64,000 bases of DNA, taken from the NCBI GenBank assembly GCA_913009825.1, contig CAJVYQ010000002.1:1-64000 (forward strand). The letters run 5' to 3'. The stretch is from an uncultured Deferribacteres bacterium. Lineage in GTDB: Bacteria; Zhuqueibacterota; JdFR-76; DREG01. Shown here piece after piece: positions 53,444 through 62,808 of this stretch (position 1 is the first letter of the stretch; each line of letters opens with the position of its first letter). Below the pieces are notes generated by a model that had not been told where the DNA came from, ran no database searches, and saw only the letters and a program-made list of their open reading frames with translations. Made by a program: the position numbers and the translations under genes.

Positions 53444-55272
53444 GATTTTCCCTCCAACTCCCGGATTCTTTTTCTTGCTTTATCGGTGAGGATGCTGTCC
53501 GGGTATTTGTACAAAATCTGCTCGTAATTTTCGATGGCCTTGCTTACATCCCGGATCTTGTTTTCATAAAGTTGACCCATATTCCAGAGAGAGAGATCAC
53601 ACAAGGAATTTTCCGGGTATCTTGCCAAAATTTTTTGGTAGACCATCACGGCGCTCAGATAATCTCCCAAATCCTCTTTTAACTGTGCGCTTTTAAGCAA
53701 AGATTTCGGCGTCAACGGTGCATCCGGATCTGTTTGCAAAATAGATTCAAATTCATGAGCGGCTCTTTTTAATTGTTTTTGTCGCAGCAACAGCAAAGCA
53801 TCCGCATATCTGCCCAGCGCATCGTGATATTGTGCCGCGTTTTCATCGATCAGCAAAAGCAGTTCCAGCGCATCATTGATGAACACATTGCTCAAATTTC
53901 TCCGGTTGTTTTGCAGAATGGCATTCAAATATTTTTGGGCCTGATCAAAATTTTTCTTGAAAAAGGCTACCTCGGCCAACTTTAAATTACATTTTATTCT
54001 CAGTTCCGTTTTTAATCCGGTATTTCGAACCGTTACATGCAAAGCCTGGTTGTAATAATTTTCCGCAGCCGTTAAATTCTGACGCACAACTTCAACATCC
54101 CCCAGGGCGATAAGCGCAAGCGTACGTTTGTCATTTTTAGGAAAAAGGCGCAGAATCTTTTTGAATACTCCGGCCGCACTGTCCGGCATGAAAAGCTGAT
54201 GCAGAAAGATGTCGCCGCGAGTTAACTGCGCTTCCAGAGACCAGTTGGATTTTGGAAATTTGCGGGAAACCAGATCAAATTGCTGCAGGGCTTGTTTGAA
54301 TTTTTTCTGTAAATAAACACTGCGCGCCAATTCGTATTCAACCTGGCTCCGGTTGACAAAAGAAGCATATTTTTCAAGAACCAGGGTGAATGATTTTTCC
54401 GCCAATGAGTACTGTTTTTCCGCATCCATTGTTTTTCCGAAACGAAACAGTTCCGCTCCCGGTTTTTCCTTTGCTTTCTGTTCTTGCCGGAGGCGTTCTA
54501 TCTGTTCAACCTGGCTGAAAGCATCTGAATAATTGGCAAAACTGATGAGAAAATCAGCAAATAATTTCCGGTAGGAGATTACTTCCGGTTCCCGTTTGAT
54601 CCAGCGCTGTAAAACAGAAGTTACTTGTTCATAAGTCTGAAAATCTCCTTTAAAAGACGCAAAGCGTGCTGAAACATAGGAAAGCCGGTTCGGATTTTGA
54701 CGCACAAATTTTAGATATTCTTCGGCAGCAAGATCATAATTGAGTTGGTAAGTGTGAAGCTGTGCCAATTCCAGAGCAAACAGAGAATCTTTTCCGAGCT
54801 CCCTCCGGCCCCTGTTATAAATTTCCACGCCTTTGTCAAATTTGCGATTCATCATCCAGGCTTGAGCAATCATCCGGTAGAGAGAACTGTTTTTGCGATT
54901 CCTGGCTAACAATTCGTTCCAGTACTGCTCCGCATTTTTTTCTTCGCCTTTCTGTAACAAGGCAGTGCCAAATTTCACACGATATTGTAAATTTTGCGGG
55001 TTTTGATCAATTTGCTGCTGGATAAACGACAATAGCTGATCAAATTTTTTTAAATTAGCCAGACAACGGGTAACCGCATCAAAGTAAGTATAATTTCGAG
55101 GGTTTCTTTTGTGCAGAGCAAGGTATATTTCCAGCGCATTCCGGTAATCTCCCACATATTCGTAACGCTGGCCGATCTGAAACTGCATTATATTGCGCGT
55201 TACATCCTGTGCTCCGGCCGGAAAAGTAAAAAAAAAGGAAAGAATGATTACATGCAAAAACAGCTTTTTCAT
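53440..55272 (-). CDS. exported tetratricopeptide-repeat protein
   Basis: A 610-residue periplasmic protein with a signal peptide (1-21, ending AGA before QDV). At least ten TPR-like helical pairs follow, for example YRNALEIYLALHKRNPRNY near residue 40 and SKAIENYEQILYKYPDSILTDKARKRI at the C-terminus. TPR arrays hold proteins together, so it probably scaffolds an envelope complex with its neighbours. The ATG directly follows the DUF4175 stop with no gap, and the end overlaps the next gene by 4 bases, so the three are strictly coupled. Confidence 0.88.
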   Translation of the reverse strand: MKKLFLHVIILSFFFTFPAGAQDVTRNIMQFQIGQRYEYVGDYRNALEIYLALHKRNPRNYTYFDAVTRCLANLKKFDQLLSFIQQQIDQNPQNLQYRVKFGTALLQKGEEKNAEQYWNELLARNRKNSSLYRMIAQAWMMNRKFDKGVEIYNRGRRELGKDSLFALELAQLHTYQLNYDLAAEEYLKFVRQNPNRLSYVSARFASFKGDFQTYEQVTSVLQRWIKREPEVISYRKLFADFLISFANYSDAFSQVEQIERLRQEQKAKEKPGAELFRFGKTMDAEKQYSLAEKSFTLVLEKYASFVNRSQVEYELARSVYLQKKFKQALQQFDLVSRKFPKSNWSLEAQLTRGDIFLHQLFMPDSAAGVFKKILRLFPKNDKRTLALIALGDVEVVRQNLTAAENYYNQALHVTVRNTGLKTELRIKCNLKLAEVAFFKKNFDQAQKYLNAILQNNRRNLSNVFINDALELLLLIDENAAQYHDALGRYADALLLLRQKQLKRAAHEFESILQTDPDAPLTPKSLLKSAQLKEDLGDYLSAVMVYQKILARYPENSLCDLSLWNMGQLYENKIRDVSKAIENYEQILYKYPDSILTDKARKRIRELEGKS

Positions 55273-58200
55273 CTACTTCTCTTTGGTTTGCTCGGAAAGC
55301 GCTTGAAAATAGTTGCGAATTAATTCCAGATAATCGGAATTGAAGCCGATTTTACGCGCCCGGATTAAATCGTCTAAAAAACGCTCTTTCTGTTTTCTCA
55401 CCTGCTCATCAATCTGTTTGGGACTGCGCACAAAATAAGTTTTACCCGGCCTGGATTCCCTCTGCTTACTGAAGTCCCGCTTATTCATCGAACGCTGTGC
55501 ATCCAGTAAGCGGGAAAGAATTCTTTTTTGCCGGTTGATGGTGGTGGGATTCACCTTTTTCCTTTCCAAATCCTTTACTACTTTTTCCATCTCTTTGGTA
55601 ATCCCTTCCATCCGGCCGGTAATATCGGACCGGTTGCCAAATTCTTTGCGCAACTGTTCCATGGATTTGTGCAATGCTTCCTGCTCTGCGGCCAATCTGG
55701 CTATTGCCGCCTGTTGCTGCAACGTCATCTGTCCCTGTTTCATGCCCAGTTGCAGGGTTTTTTGATTAATCCCCTGTTGTTTGCCGGCCATCTGTTCCAT
55801 GCGCTTCATAAACTCCTCAAAACCCACAGCCGAGGAAGATCCCTGCATGTTTTGCATCGCTTGTTGCACCTGCATGATGGTTTCATTAAGGCCCCCCAGC
55901 GCCCGCGCCTGCTGACCTGTGGCCGCCCGGCTGTTCCGTTGTTCCAACTGCTGCAGAGCGCGCTGCATCGAGTTCATTGTTTTACCCAGGACCTGCCCGA
56001 TTTCCGGCGTGACAAAAAATGTTTTCTGCGACAATTGATACAATTGATCGGCAATTCTCCCCAATTGCTGTTTCTGTTGCTGCTGACTTTCGGCCGCCTG
56101 TCCCATTTGCGGGCTGGAAGACGACATGTTTTGGGTTTGCCGCATCAGTTTTTCCTGTTCCTGGGAAAGGCGAAGCAAATCACCGGACGCCCGGTTAAAC
56201 TCTTTGGTAAATTCCTGTTTTTGTTTTTGGCTAAACTCTTTTTTCAACTGTTGTAGCTGTTGCAGCATATTACGTAAATCCTGTTCGCTCATCTTCCCGG
56301 ATTTTGATGCCTGCTGTTTTTTGCCTTGCTGTAAATTTTGCCTGGTTTGCTGCATTTTACCCATGGCTTTTTTGATCTCCTGCAACAAAGAATCCATTGT
56401 CGGTGAATTAAATTGAACTTCTTTCTGCAAGGACAGATCCAGATTTGACAGCAGGTCTTTCAGACTTTTGGCGTCATCTTCTACTTTTTGTTGTTGGCGT
56501 AAAAGATTGGCAAGTTCATTTTTGTCTGCATTTTTCAACTCTTTATTCAGCATCTCCTGGCGCCGGGCAAGATTTTCCGTCATTTTTGCCGCCTGATCAA
56601 TTTTCTGCTCCAATTGCAGCCGCTTAAAAAGATTAATGGTTCTTTCCAGGTTTTTTAAAAGATTATCCTGAGAAAATTGCAATTGCCGCAGCGCTTGTTT
56701 CATTTGATTTTGATCCAATTTCTCAGCGGCTTTTTGCAATTTTTCCAAAGCTTTTTGTAATTCCGGCGTCATAATTTCATGAAACAGATTTTGCAGCTCC
56801 TGAAATTTTTTCAGTGTTTCCATGCTGAGCATCCGGTTTTTTTCCAGACGTTCAACCATCTGTTCCAATTCCTGCCTGACTTCATCCACGGACTTTTGCA
56901 GGTCCCGTTGCTTTTGGGCAATATCTTCAATGTCCTGTTTTTTCAGCCAGTCAACTTTTTGTTGCTGTAGAAGTTCTCTGGAAATTTCGTCCAGTTTCTC
57001 TTTCAAACCTTTGCTTTCGTCCAGTACCTCTTTTAGTTTATCGATATTTTCATCATCAGACTGGGCCGTTTCCCGGTAAATTTCATATACCGACGGAAAC
57101 CGGGCTGTGTAAACCCGGGAAATACTTCGCTTGGGGCCGCTGACAGCATCATTATCCCAAGCTTCGACAAAATAGTAGACCAAATCTTCCGGCATCATGG
57201 ATAAGCCGCTCAGGCTCCAGAGATACTCCACTAGTAGTTTTGTCTCCCGGTTATTTTCAAATTTCAACGGAATGTAATGGTAGGTAGTGTCCGCCTGACC
57301 GGCATAAGCCATGTTGGACTCAACCCGGTATCCTAATCTCAACCGGGTGAAACCAAAATCATCTTCCGCTTCGATGGTTAAGGGCAGCTTCATCTCTTCC
57401 GTTAAATCAACATCTTTGCCCGGTGTGGCAATGTCCACAATTGGAAATTGATCTTCAAGTGCTTTAATCTCATACCGGATGGGTTCCAGATTGGTGTAGC
57501 CAAACAGATCGGTGAGCTCCAGTCGATAGCTGCCGTCATGGCGAATTGTAAAACCGCCGCTTACCCGGTCACCGGAAATTTTTAGGATTCGTTTTGCACC
57601 GTTGCCAAAGATGAGATTCCCTTTGGCCAATTTTTTATTGCTGTTTAGTTTTAACGTTACCCGCGTACCGACTAATGCAGTAACATCCCCAATGTTATCC
57701 TCAAGGTATCGAAACGGCAGGCCGGTATATCCCGGATAATCGAGGCGGATTTTCAGTTTTTTCGCAAACGGCCGTTTTTCTACCTGAATAGTGTAGGCTG
57801 CGCTGGTTTTTTTACCCGCCTGGATAAAATATTTCAACGAAGTGCGCAAATTTCGAACCGTGTATCTGTAAACTTTGTCCGAACCCGGCAGCACCTGTTT
57901 TTCATCCGCAACATCCCGGGATTCCTGTTGCAATGCCAAAACCACCGGACCATTGTACGTTCCAATAATTTGCGCTGTGATCCGGCAACTGTCGCCCTCA
58001 ATTTTTGTGACATCTCCCGGTTTAAGAATGATTTCCTCCACCGGCGTAGGTTTAAATTGAACCGTCGGATGGAAAAGATGGTTCAGACTTTTCTGGAATT
58101 GGGCGGGAAAAACACCTAATACCAGCACGGAAACGAGCACAGGAGAAAGAAGAAAACGAAACGCCTTTTTTGCTGCCCGAACCGGATACAACCGGGACAA

Positions 58201-58647
58201 TTGAACATTTTTGAGAATCCGCAGAACCGATTTCAATGCGTGGCCGGTTAATTCCAGAGAATATTTTTCATTGTTTTTCTGCACCGTGCCGTAAACCTGA
58301 ACGGCATTTAACAGATCATCATGTAACTCATTGATGTGGCCGCCGATTTCTCCGGCTATGATTTCAACAGAATAATTCCCCGTTTTACGCCAAAAATCAA
58401 AAGCCGGTTTGACAACAAAGTTCAAAAAAAATCCTGCCGTAATTAAAATAATCCCATATACAAAAAAAATGCGAATCTCCGGATCAAACCGGAAAAAGGT
58501 ATCGAACAGCGCGGCAATGAGGCCGCTCAACATGAAAATACCGGTTGTCAGGCAAAAGCCCTTAATAAGTTGCAGAAAGAATTTTCTTTTGCCCTGCCGG
58601 GAAATAATTTGTGAAATTTCCCGGTAATTTCTTTCAAATGCGGTCAT
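55273..58647 (-). CDS. DUF4175-family membrane protein
   Basis: A 1124-residue protein. Two hydrophobic segments near the N-terminus (about 35-80) and one near 165-185 anchor it in the inner membrane. Beta-rich, Ig-like domains follow (about 200-500). The long C-terminal region (about 520-1100) is extremely rich in Gln, Lys, Glu and Leu and forms coiled coils (for example LQQLQQLKKEFSQKQKQEF). This is the normal DUF4175 architecture. The role is unknown but always envelope-linked. The downstream genes begin immediately after its stop. Confidence 0.88.
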   Translation of the reverse strand: MTAFERNYREISQIISRQGKRKFFLQLIKGFCLTTGIFMLSGLIAALFDTFFRFDPEIRIFFVYGIILITAGFFLNFVVKPAFDFWRKTGNYSVEIIAGEIGGHINELHDDLLNAVQVYGTVQKNNEKYSLELTGHALKSVLRILKNVQLSRLYPVRAAKKAFRFLLSPVLVSVLVLGVFPAQFQKSLNHLFHPTVQFKPTPVEEIILKPGDVTKIEGDSCRITAQIIGTYNGPVVLALQQESRDVADEKQVLPGSDKVYRYTVRNLRTSLKYFIQAGKKTSAAYTIQVEKRPFAKKLKIRLDYPGYTGLPFRYLEDNIGDVTALVGTRVTLKLNSNKKLAKGNLIFGNGAKRILKISGDRVSGGFTIRHDGSYRLELTDLFGYTNLEPIRYEIKALEDQFPIVDIATPGKDVDLTEEMKLPLTIEAEDDFGFTRLRLGYRVESNMAYAGQADTTYHYIPLKFENNRETKLLVEYLWSLSGLSMMPEDLVYYFVEAWDNDAVSGPKRSISRVYTARFPSVYEIYRETAQSDDENIDKLKEVLDESKGLKEKLDEISRELLQQQKVDWLKKQDIEDIAQKQRDLQKSVDEVRQELEQMVERLEKNRMLSMETLKKFQELQNLFHEIMTPELQKALEKLQKAAEKLDQNQMKQALRQLQFSQDNLLKNLERTINLFKRLQLEQKIDQAAKMTENLARRQEMLNKELKNADKNELANLLRQQQKVEDDAKSLKDLLSNLDLSLQKEVQFNSPTMDSLLQEIKKAMGKMQQTRQNLQQGKKQQASKSGKMSEQDLRNMLQQLQQLKKEFSQKQKQEFTKEFNRASGDLLRLSQEQEKLMRQTQNMSSSSPQMGQAAESQQQQKQQLGRIADQLYQLSQKTFFVTPEIGQVLGKTMNSMQRALQQLEQRNSRAATGQQARALGGLNETIMQVQQAMQNMQGSSSAVGFEEFMKRMEQMAGKQQGINQKTLQLGMKQGQMTLQQQAAIARLAAEQEALHKSMEQLRKEFGNRSDITGRMEGITKEMEKVVKDLERKKVNPTTINRQKRILSRLLDAQRSMNKRDFSKQRESRPGKTYFVRSPKQIDEQVRKQKERFLDDLIRARKIGFNSDYLELIRNYFQALSEQTKEK

Positions 58648-58651
58648 AAAA

Positions 58652-59311
58652 TCAATTCATCAAATTCCAAAGCATAATGTTGGCACCCATTTTAAAAGCC
58701 TCTTCACGGATTTTAGGCGGATCGTTGTGTGTTGCTACCCAGCCATCCGAGATATTTGTATCAAATGTGTAATAAACAACCATGCGGCCGTTGAGAAAAA
58801 GACCGTAGGCACGTGCTGGCCCGCCGTCATGTTCATGAATTTTGGGCGGGCCGCCGGGAAAATCAAAATGAATATGGTAAATTGGGTGGGAAAAGGGCAG
58901 CTCGATAAATTTGGCTTTGGGCAGCACTTTTTTCATCACCGCGTGAAAATACTTGTCCATGCCGTAATCATCATCCGCATACAAAAAGCCGCCGTAGTTC
59001 AAAAATTCCCGCAGCCGTTTCACTTCTATTTCATTGAAACGAATCCTGCCATGACCGGTCAGAAAAAGGATGGGATACGAGAATAGTTTTTCGTCGGTGA
59101 GGGCTACTTTCTTCTCGGTAGTTGCCACCGGAATTCCCGTTTCCCGGTTGATAAAATCGAGCAAATTGGGAATTGCCGCCGGATCATTGTACCAATCACC
59201 GCCGCCGCTGTATTTCACACGGGCAATGATTAATTTATCCTGGGCAGTCACCGAACCGGCGGCCGAGATCAAAAGGATCAAAATAAAAAATATTGTTTTA
59301 CGCAAAATCAT
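58652..59311 (-). CDS. DUF4159-domain exported protein
   Basis: A 219-residue protein with an N-terminal signal peptide ending near SVTAQ. The DUF4159 domain follows with YSGGGDWYNDPAAIPNLLDF, FLTGHGRIRFNEIEVKRLREFLNYGGFLYADDD and a His-rich end (HPIYHIHFDFPGGPPKIHEHDGG). The domain resembles glutamine-amidotransferase-like folds. It is usually found beside DUF4175 or Bat/MoxR envelope genes. The start is ATG at 59311, two bases after the DUF456 stop; an overlapping GTG at 59320 is possible. Confidence 0.88.
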   Translation of the reverse strand: MILRKTIFFILILLISAAGSVTAQDKLIIARVKYSGGGDWYNDPAAIPNLLDFINRETGIPVATTEKKVALTDEKLFSYPILFLTGHGRIRFNEIEVKRLREFLNYGGFLYADDDYGMDKYFHAVMKKVLPKAKFIELPFSHPIYHIHFDFPGGPPKIHEHDGGPARAYGLFLNGRMVVYYTFDTNISDGWVATHNDPPKIREEAFKMGANIMLWNLMN

Positions 59312-59313
59312 CG

Positions 59314-59817
59314 CTACCACACACGAAAAGCAATCATAATCACCATAGCAATGGCTACAATTATTTTTAAAAACCTGCCGCTAACGGCGCCCAGGAAAGC
59401 ACCCCAACCGGAACGCAGCGCCTGACCGGCATCGGAAAAACGGATAAATTCCAGCACAAACGCGCCGATGAAAGCGCCAAGAAAAGCCCCCAAAATCGTG
59501 CCTAACACCGGCGAAAACGGCGTCGCCAAAATCGCACCGAAAAAACCACCTGAAACAGCTCCCCACATTCCCCATTTGGAGGAGCCGTACTTCTTTGCTG
59601 CCGCCGCGCCGAGGAAAAATTCCACCAACTCAATTAGCACGGAAAGCCCCAATAAAACCGCCAGAAAATTCCATGTGACTGTCTTAAAACCGGTCAGCAG
59701 GGCAAAAACGAAGGCATCTGCAACAATCAAAAACGTTCCGGGCAGACCAAAAGGGATAACGGCAAGGCCGATCAGCCAACCTAAAACAAAAAAGAACCAA
59801 CCGATAATGGCCAACAC
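59314..59817 (-). CDS. DUF456-family membrane protein
   Basis: A 167-residue inner-membrane protein with about four hydrophobic, glycine-rich segments, matching DUF456: GLPGTFLIVADAFVFALLTGF, spanning about 24-44, then ELVEFFLGAAAAKKYGSSKW and a repeated GAFLGAFIGAFVLEF stretch. Its function is unknown. The start is GTG at 59817 with GAGG and AAGGA upstream, 4 bases after the end of the nucleotidase gene. Confidence 0.85.
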   Translation of the reverse strand: MLAIIGWFFFVLGWLIGLAVIPFGLPGTFLIVADAFVFALLTGFKTVTWNFLAVLLGLSVLIELVEFFLGAAAAKKYGSSKWGMWGAVSGGFFGAILATPFSPVLGTILGAFLGAFIGAFVLEFIRFSDAGQALRSGWGAFLGAVSGRFLKIIVAIAMVIMIAFRVW

Positions 59818-59821
59818 AGCC

Positions 59822-61342
59822 TCAATCCTTTACTTTTTTATAGCGATGTTCGATCCTGGAAAACAGTATCTTCTGCTTCTGCGCCATTTCAATCAGCACA
59901 TCGCGGTCTAATTTGTTAAATTTTTTCACCGGCCTGTTTTCGGGAATCAGGCGATAATTTTTTACAAATTTATCGAAGACAAAATTCAACGTGGCAACCG
60001 AGTATTCCTTTTTCGTATTAACCGTCTTGCCGTCGACTAACAGTTTTGTCACTTTGTGGTTCTCCGGCGCATTGGGATTGTAAAAAACTTTCATTCCCGA
60101 AATTTGCTGCATGCCGTGTTTACCGGAAACGCTGTTTTCAATAATGGCAAGAAGCTCTTCTCCTGTTGCCTTAAATGTTAGAATGGTATTACTGAACGGC
60201 GTAACTTCCCAAAAATCCCGTTTTGTTACCGGGCCTTTGTATAGATTCTTCCGGATACCGCCGCTGTTCTGGAACGCCACATCTGCTCCCGTATATTCCC
60301 GAAATGCGTCGGCGATCCAATTGCCAATATTGCTTTCCCCGTTGCGACGGCGGATCCAATTCGTTTTCAATTCTGCAATCTTCCGGTCCAGATTTTTACC
60401 AACGATTAATTCCAAAGAATCAACCGCTGCCTGTACTTTTTTATCCGGGGTGAAATTACGTGAGGTCAGGGACATAAGTTTGCCACGGTAACGCACAATG
60501 GTATCCCGCTGCGTATCCACCCAAATATCTAACTTGCCTAAAAATCTGCCGTAAGAACCTGCCTGAAAAATGAGAACACCGTTTACCACTTCCGGTTTTT
60601 TCATAACCGTATGTGAATGCCCGCCAATGATCACATCGATGGCGTTATTTGCCGCGGCTAACTTTCGGTCGTACTCAATGCCCATGTGGCTAACGACCAC
60701 AAACAGGTCTACCGAATCCGCCAGCAAATAAACATATTTTTCAACCGTGCGCTTTTCATCTAAAACTTTGATGTTTTTGATATTCTTACTCAACACAACG
60801 CCCGGCAGATCCGGAAGCATGAGGCCGATAAAACCGATTTTTACACCGCCAATCTGTAATATTTGATACGGTTTAGCAAACAGTTTCCCGGTATCCGTAT
60901 TATAAAGATTTGCGCTGATGACGTTAAAATGTGCCCGGTGGAGCAGGGAATCCAGGCGGTAACTGCCGTAATCGAATTCGTGGTTGCCAATAGTAAAAAC
61001 ATCCGGATGAACAAGATTCAGCAACCGAATTTGTGAAGCGCCCCTGGAGATTGTGCTGATCGGCGTTCCCTGAAAATCATCCCCGGCATTAACTTTGACG
61101 ATGGGAATGGAATCCTGTTGAAAATGCAGAATAGCGCCTTCCAACAGCGCGGCTCCGCCGCTGGAATAGGAACCTTTTTTATCCTTTTTCCGGATGGCCA
61201 TATTCTTGGCGTGAAAATCATTCCAATTAAGAATACGAATATGTTTTTGTGCCCAACCGGATGACACAAAAGAAAAACTCAGGATAAAAAGAAATATTCC
61301 TGCTTTTCTTAAAAAATTGGCACTCTGGTTTGGCTTTCCCAT
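59822..61342 (-). CDS. periplasmic 5'-nucleotidase (UshA family)
   Basis: A 506-residue exported metallophosphoesterase. A signal peptide (about 1-32, ending SGWAQ) precedes the two-metal catalytic domain with LNWNDFHAKN, KVNAGDDFQGTP, TIGNHEFDYG, VVSHMGIEYD and GGHSHTVM. The C-terminal 5'-nucleotidase domain (about 325-470) carries NIGNWIADAFREYTGADVAFQNSGGIR. It removes phosphate from nucleotides in the periplasm. The start at 61342 is chosen because GAGG lies 6 bases upstream; an in-frame start 21 bases earlier is less likely. It is first in the envelope cluster. Confidence 0.92.
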   Translation of the reverse strand: MGKPNQSANFLRKAGIFLFILSFSFVSSGWAQKHIRILNWNDFHAKNMAIRKKDKKGSYSSGGAALLEGAILHFQQDSIPIVKVNAGDDFQGTPISTISRGASQIRLLNLVHPDVFTIGNHEFDYGSYRLDSLLHRAHFNVISANLYNTDTGKLFAKPYQILQIGGVKIGFIGLMLPDLPGVVLSKNIKNIKVLDEKRTVEKYVYLLADSVDLFVVVSHMGIEYDRKLAAANNAIDVIIGGHSHTVMKKPEVVNGVLIFQAGSYGRFLGKLDIWVDTQRDTIVRYRGKLMSLTSRNFTPDKKVQAAVDSLELIVGKNLDRKIAELKTNWIRRRNGESNIGNWIADAFREYTGADVAFQNSGGIRKNLYKGPVTKRDFWEVTPFSNTILTFKATGEELLAIIENSVSGKHGMQQISGMKVFYNPNAPENHKVTKLLVDGKTVNTKKEYSVATLNFVFDKFVKNYRLIPENRPVKKFNKLDRDVLIEMAQKQKILFSRIEHRYKKVKD

Positions 61343-61464
61343 CGAGACCTCTGATTTAAACACAATCGAGCAATAACGCCGAAGAATAGATCGGTTTAAA
61401 AGATCATAAATTTTTAGTTAACCCGCAATAAAAAATAGGGGGTATTCTTTTTAACGGTTCGCAA

Positions 61465-61494
61465 AGTAAAAAAGCCCACAAAATGCGGGCTTTT
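61465..61494. terminator. bidirectional-looking terminator after the surA-like gene
   Basis: AAAAGCCC (61470-61477) pairs with GGGCTTTT (61487-61494) and is followed by Ts on the minus strand (complement of the A run at 61468-61473). It lies 20 bases beyond the stop at 61515, in the spacer before the nucleotidase gene, which also starts a new transcription unit. Confidence 0.8.
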
Positions 61495-61514
61495 AATCAT
61501 CGTTTCAGCAACAA

Positions 61515-62795
61515 TTATTCTTTGATTTCCACATAGACATTTTTACGCAATTTGTCGATCCATGCTTGCATTTCCTTGCCCTGTTTTTGGGTCAGAGCCA
61601 TCTGTTCAATTTGATGCCAGTCTTTTTCTAACGTCAGTTTCCCTTTTTCCCGTTTATCCGCCAGCAAAAGGATATGGTAGCCAAAATTCGTGCGGAAAGG
61701 TTTGCTAATATCGCCAACCCGCATATTTTTTAAAGTGGTTTTAAATTCCTTAACTTGCAGTTGGTTGGTTTCAAACCAGCCCAGGTCACCTCCATTCTCC
61801 GCTGTAGTGGCGTCGTCCGAATATTTTCGCGCCATTTCGCCAAAATCAGCGCCCAAAATAATGCTGTCACGAACAACCGACAGAAATTCCCGAGTGCGCT
61901 CGGCATCCTGTGTGGTGGGTTGTAAGCGAATCAAAATATGTCTTACGTTGATACGCTCTCCTCTTCTTTCAAGCAGTTCAATAATATGAAAGCCTAATTT
62001 CGTTTCTACAATATCCGATATTTTCCCCTTCTTCAGGTTAAAAGCGGCTTCTTCAAATTCTTTGACAAAATCTCCACGTTTGATTAAGCCCAATTCACCA
62101 CCCCGTTTGGCAGAACCGGGATCTTCCGAATATTGCTTTGCCATCTCGGCAAAATCAGCGCCATCCAATAATTTTTGGCGAATTTCTTTTGCTTTTTTTA
62201 GCGCTTTTTCCCGTCCGCTGCCTCCGGCACGAATTTCCCGCAAAATGTGTTTGATGTGGACCATGTCCCGCATTTCCGGCAAACTGTCTTTCATCGAACG
62301 GTAAAACTGCTCCACCTCTGGCCGTGTAATGGTTATTTTGCGAACATATTGCCCCTGGAGCGTTTCTACCATCAAACGGTTTTTTACTTCGTCACGAAAT
62401 TGCCGTTTAATTTTTGAAATAGGCATACCGAAGTATTCTTCAATTTTTTTTTCTGAACCCAACTGCCGCACCCATTGCTTGATCTGACCGTCCAACATAT
62501 CTTCCACACGGACATCATCAACAGTAATAGTATCTTCTATCGCTTTGGCCAGTAATATTTTCTGAACAATTAAGTTTTCTCTGGCCTTTTTTTTCAACTC
62601 TTCAAATTTTTGGGGCTCTTTTTGCAAATCAATTTTATTTTGAATGGCCAACTGCGCCGCGAATTGATTCAATTCGGAATATAGAATAATTTCATCGCCA
62701 ACAATAGCGGCAATTCCATCCAATTTTTCCTGTGCTAAAAGTATACCGGGTAACAATAATAATAACAATATGTTAACAGTTTTTCTTGCAAACAT
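61515..62795 (-). CDS. surA: SurA-like periplasmic peptidyl-prolyl isomerase with two parvulin domains
   Basis: A 426-residue chaperone and foldase for outer-membrane proteins. A signal peptide (1-21, LLAQ) precedes the SurA N-terminal helical domain (IAAIVGDEIILYSELNQFAAQL). Two parvulin domains follow, at about 185-280 (MVHIKHILREIR...SEDPGSAKRGGELG) and 290-385 (INVRHILIRLQP...SDDATTAENGGDLGWF), then the C-terminal helix. The start at 62795 has GAGGA upstream; an in-frame one 39 bases earlier is unlikely. It is third in a row of parvulin-type genes and overlaps none of them, with a 13-base gap. Confidence 0.92.
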   Translation of the reverse strand: MFARKTVNILLLLLLPGILLAQEKLDGIAAIVGDEIILYSELNQFAAQLAIQNKIDLQKEPQKFEELKKKARENLIVQKILLAKAIEDTITVDDVRVEDMLDGQIKQWVRQLGSEKKIEEYFGMPISKIKRQFRDEVKNRLMVETLQGQYVRKITITRPEVEQFYRSMKDSLPEMRDMVHIKHILREIRAGGSGREKALKKAKEIRQKLLDGADFAEMAKQYSEDPGSAKRGGELGLIKRGDFVKEFEEAAFNLKKGKISDIVETKLGFHIIELLERRGERINVRHILIRLQPTTQDAERTREFLSVVRDSIILGADFGEMARKYSDDATTAENGGDLGWFETNQLQVKEFKTTLKNMRVGDISKPFRTNFGYHILLLADKREKGKLTLEKDWHQIEQMALTQKQGKEMQAWIDKLRKNVYVEIKE

Positions 62796-62808
62796 TTTAT
62801 CCTCTGTT

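Noticed and set aside
55528-56256. 242-codon plus-strand frame rich in Leu, Phe and His
   Set aside because: Antisense to the Gln/Lys-rich coiled coil of the DUF4175 gene; composition follows from that.
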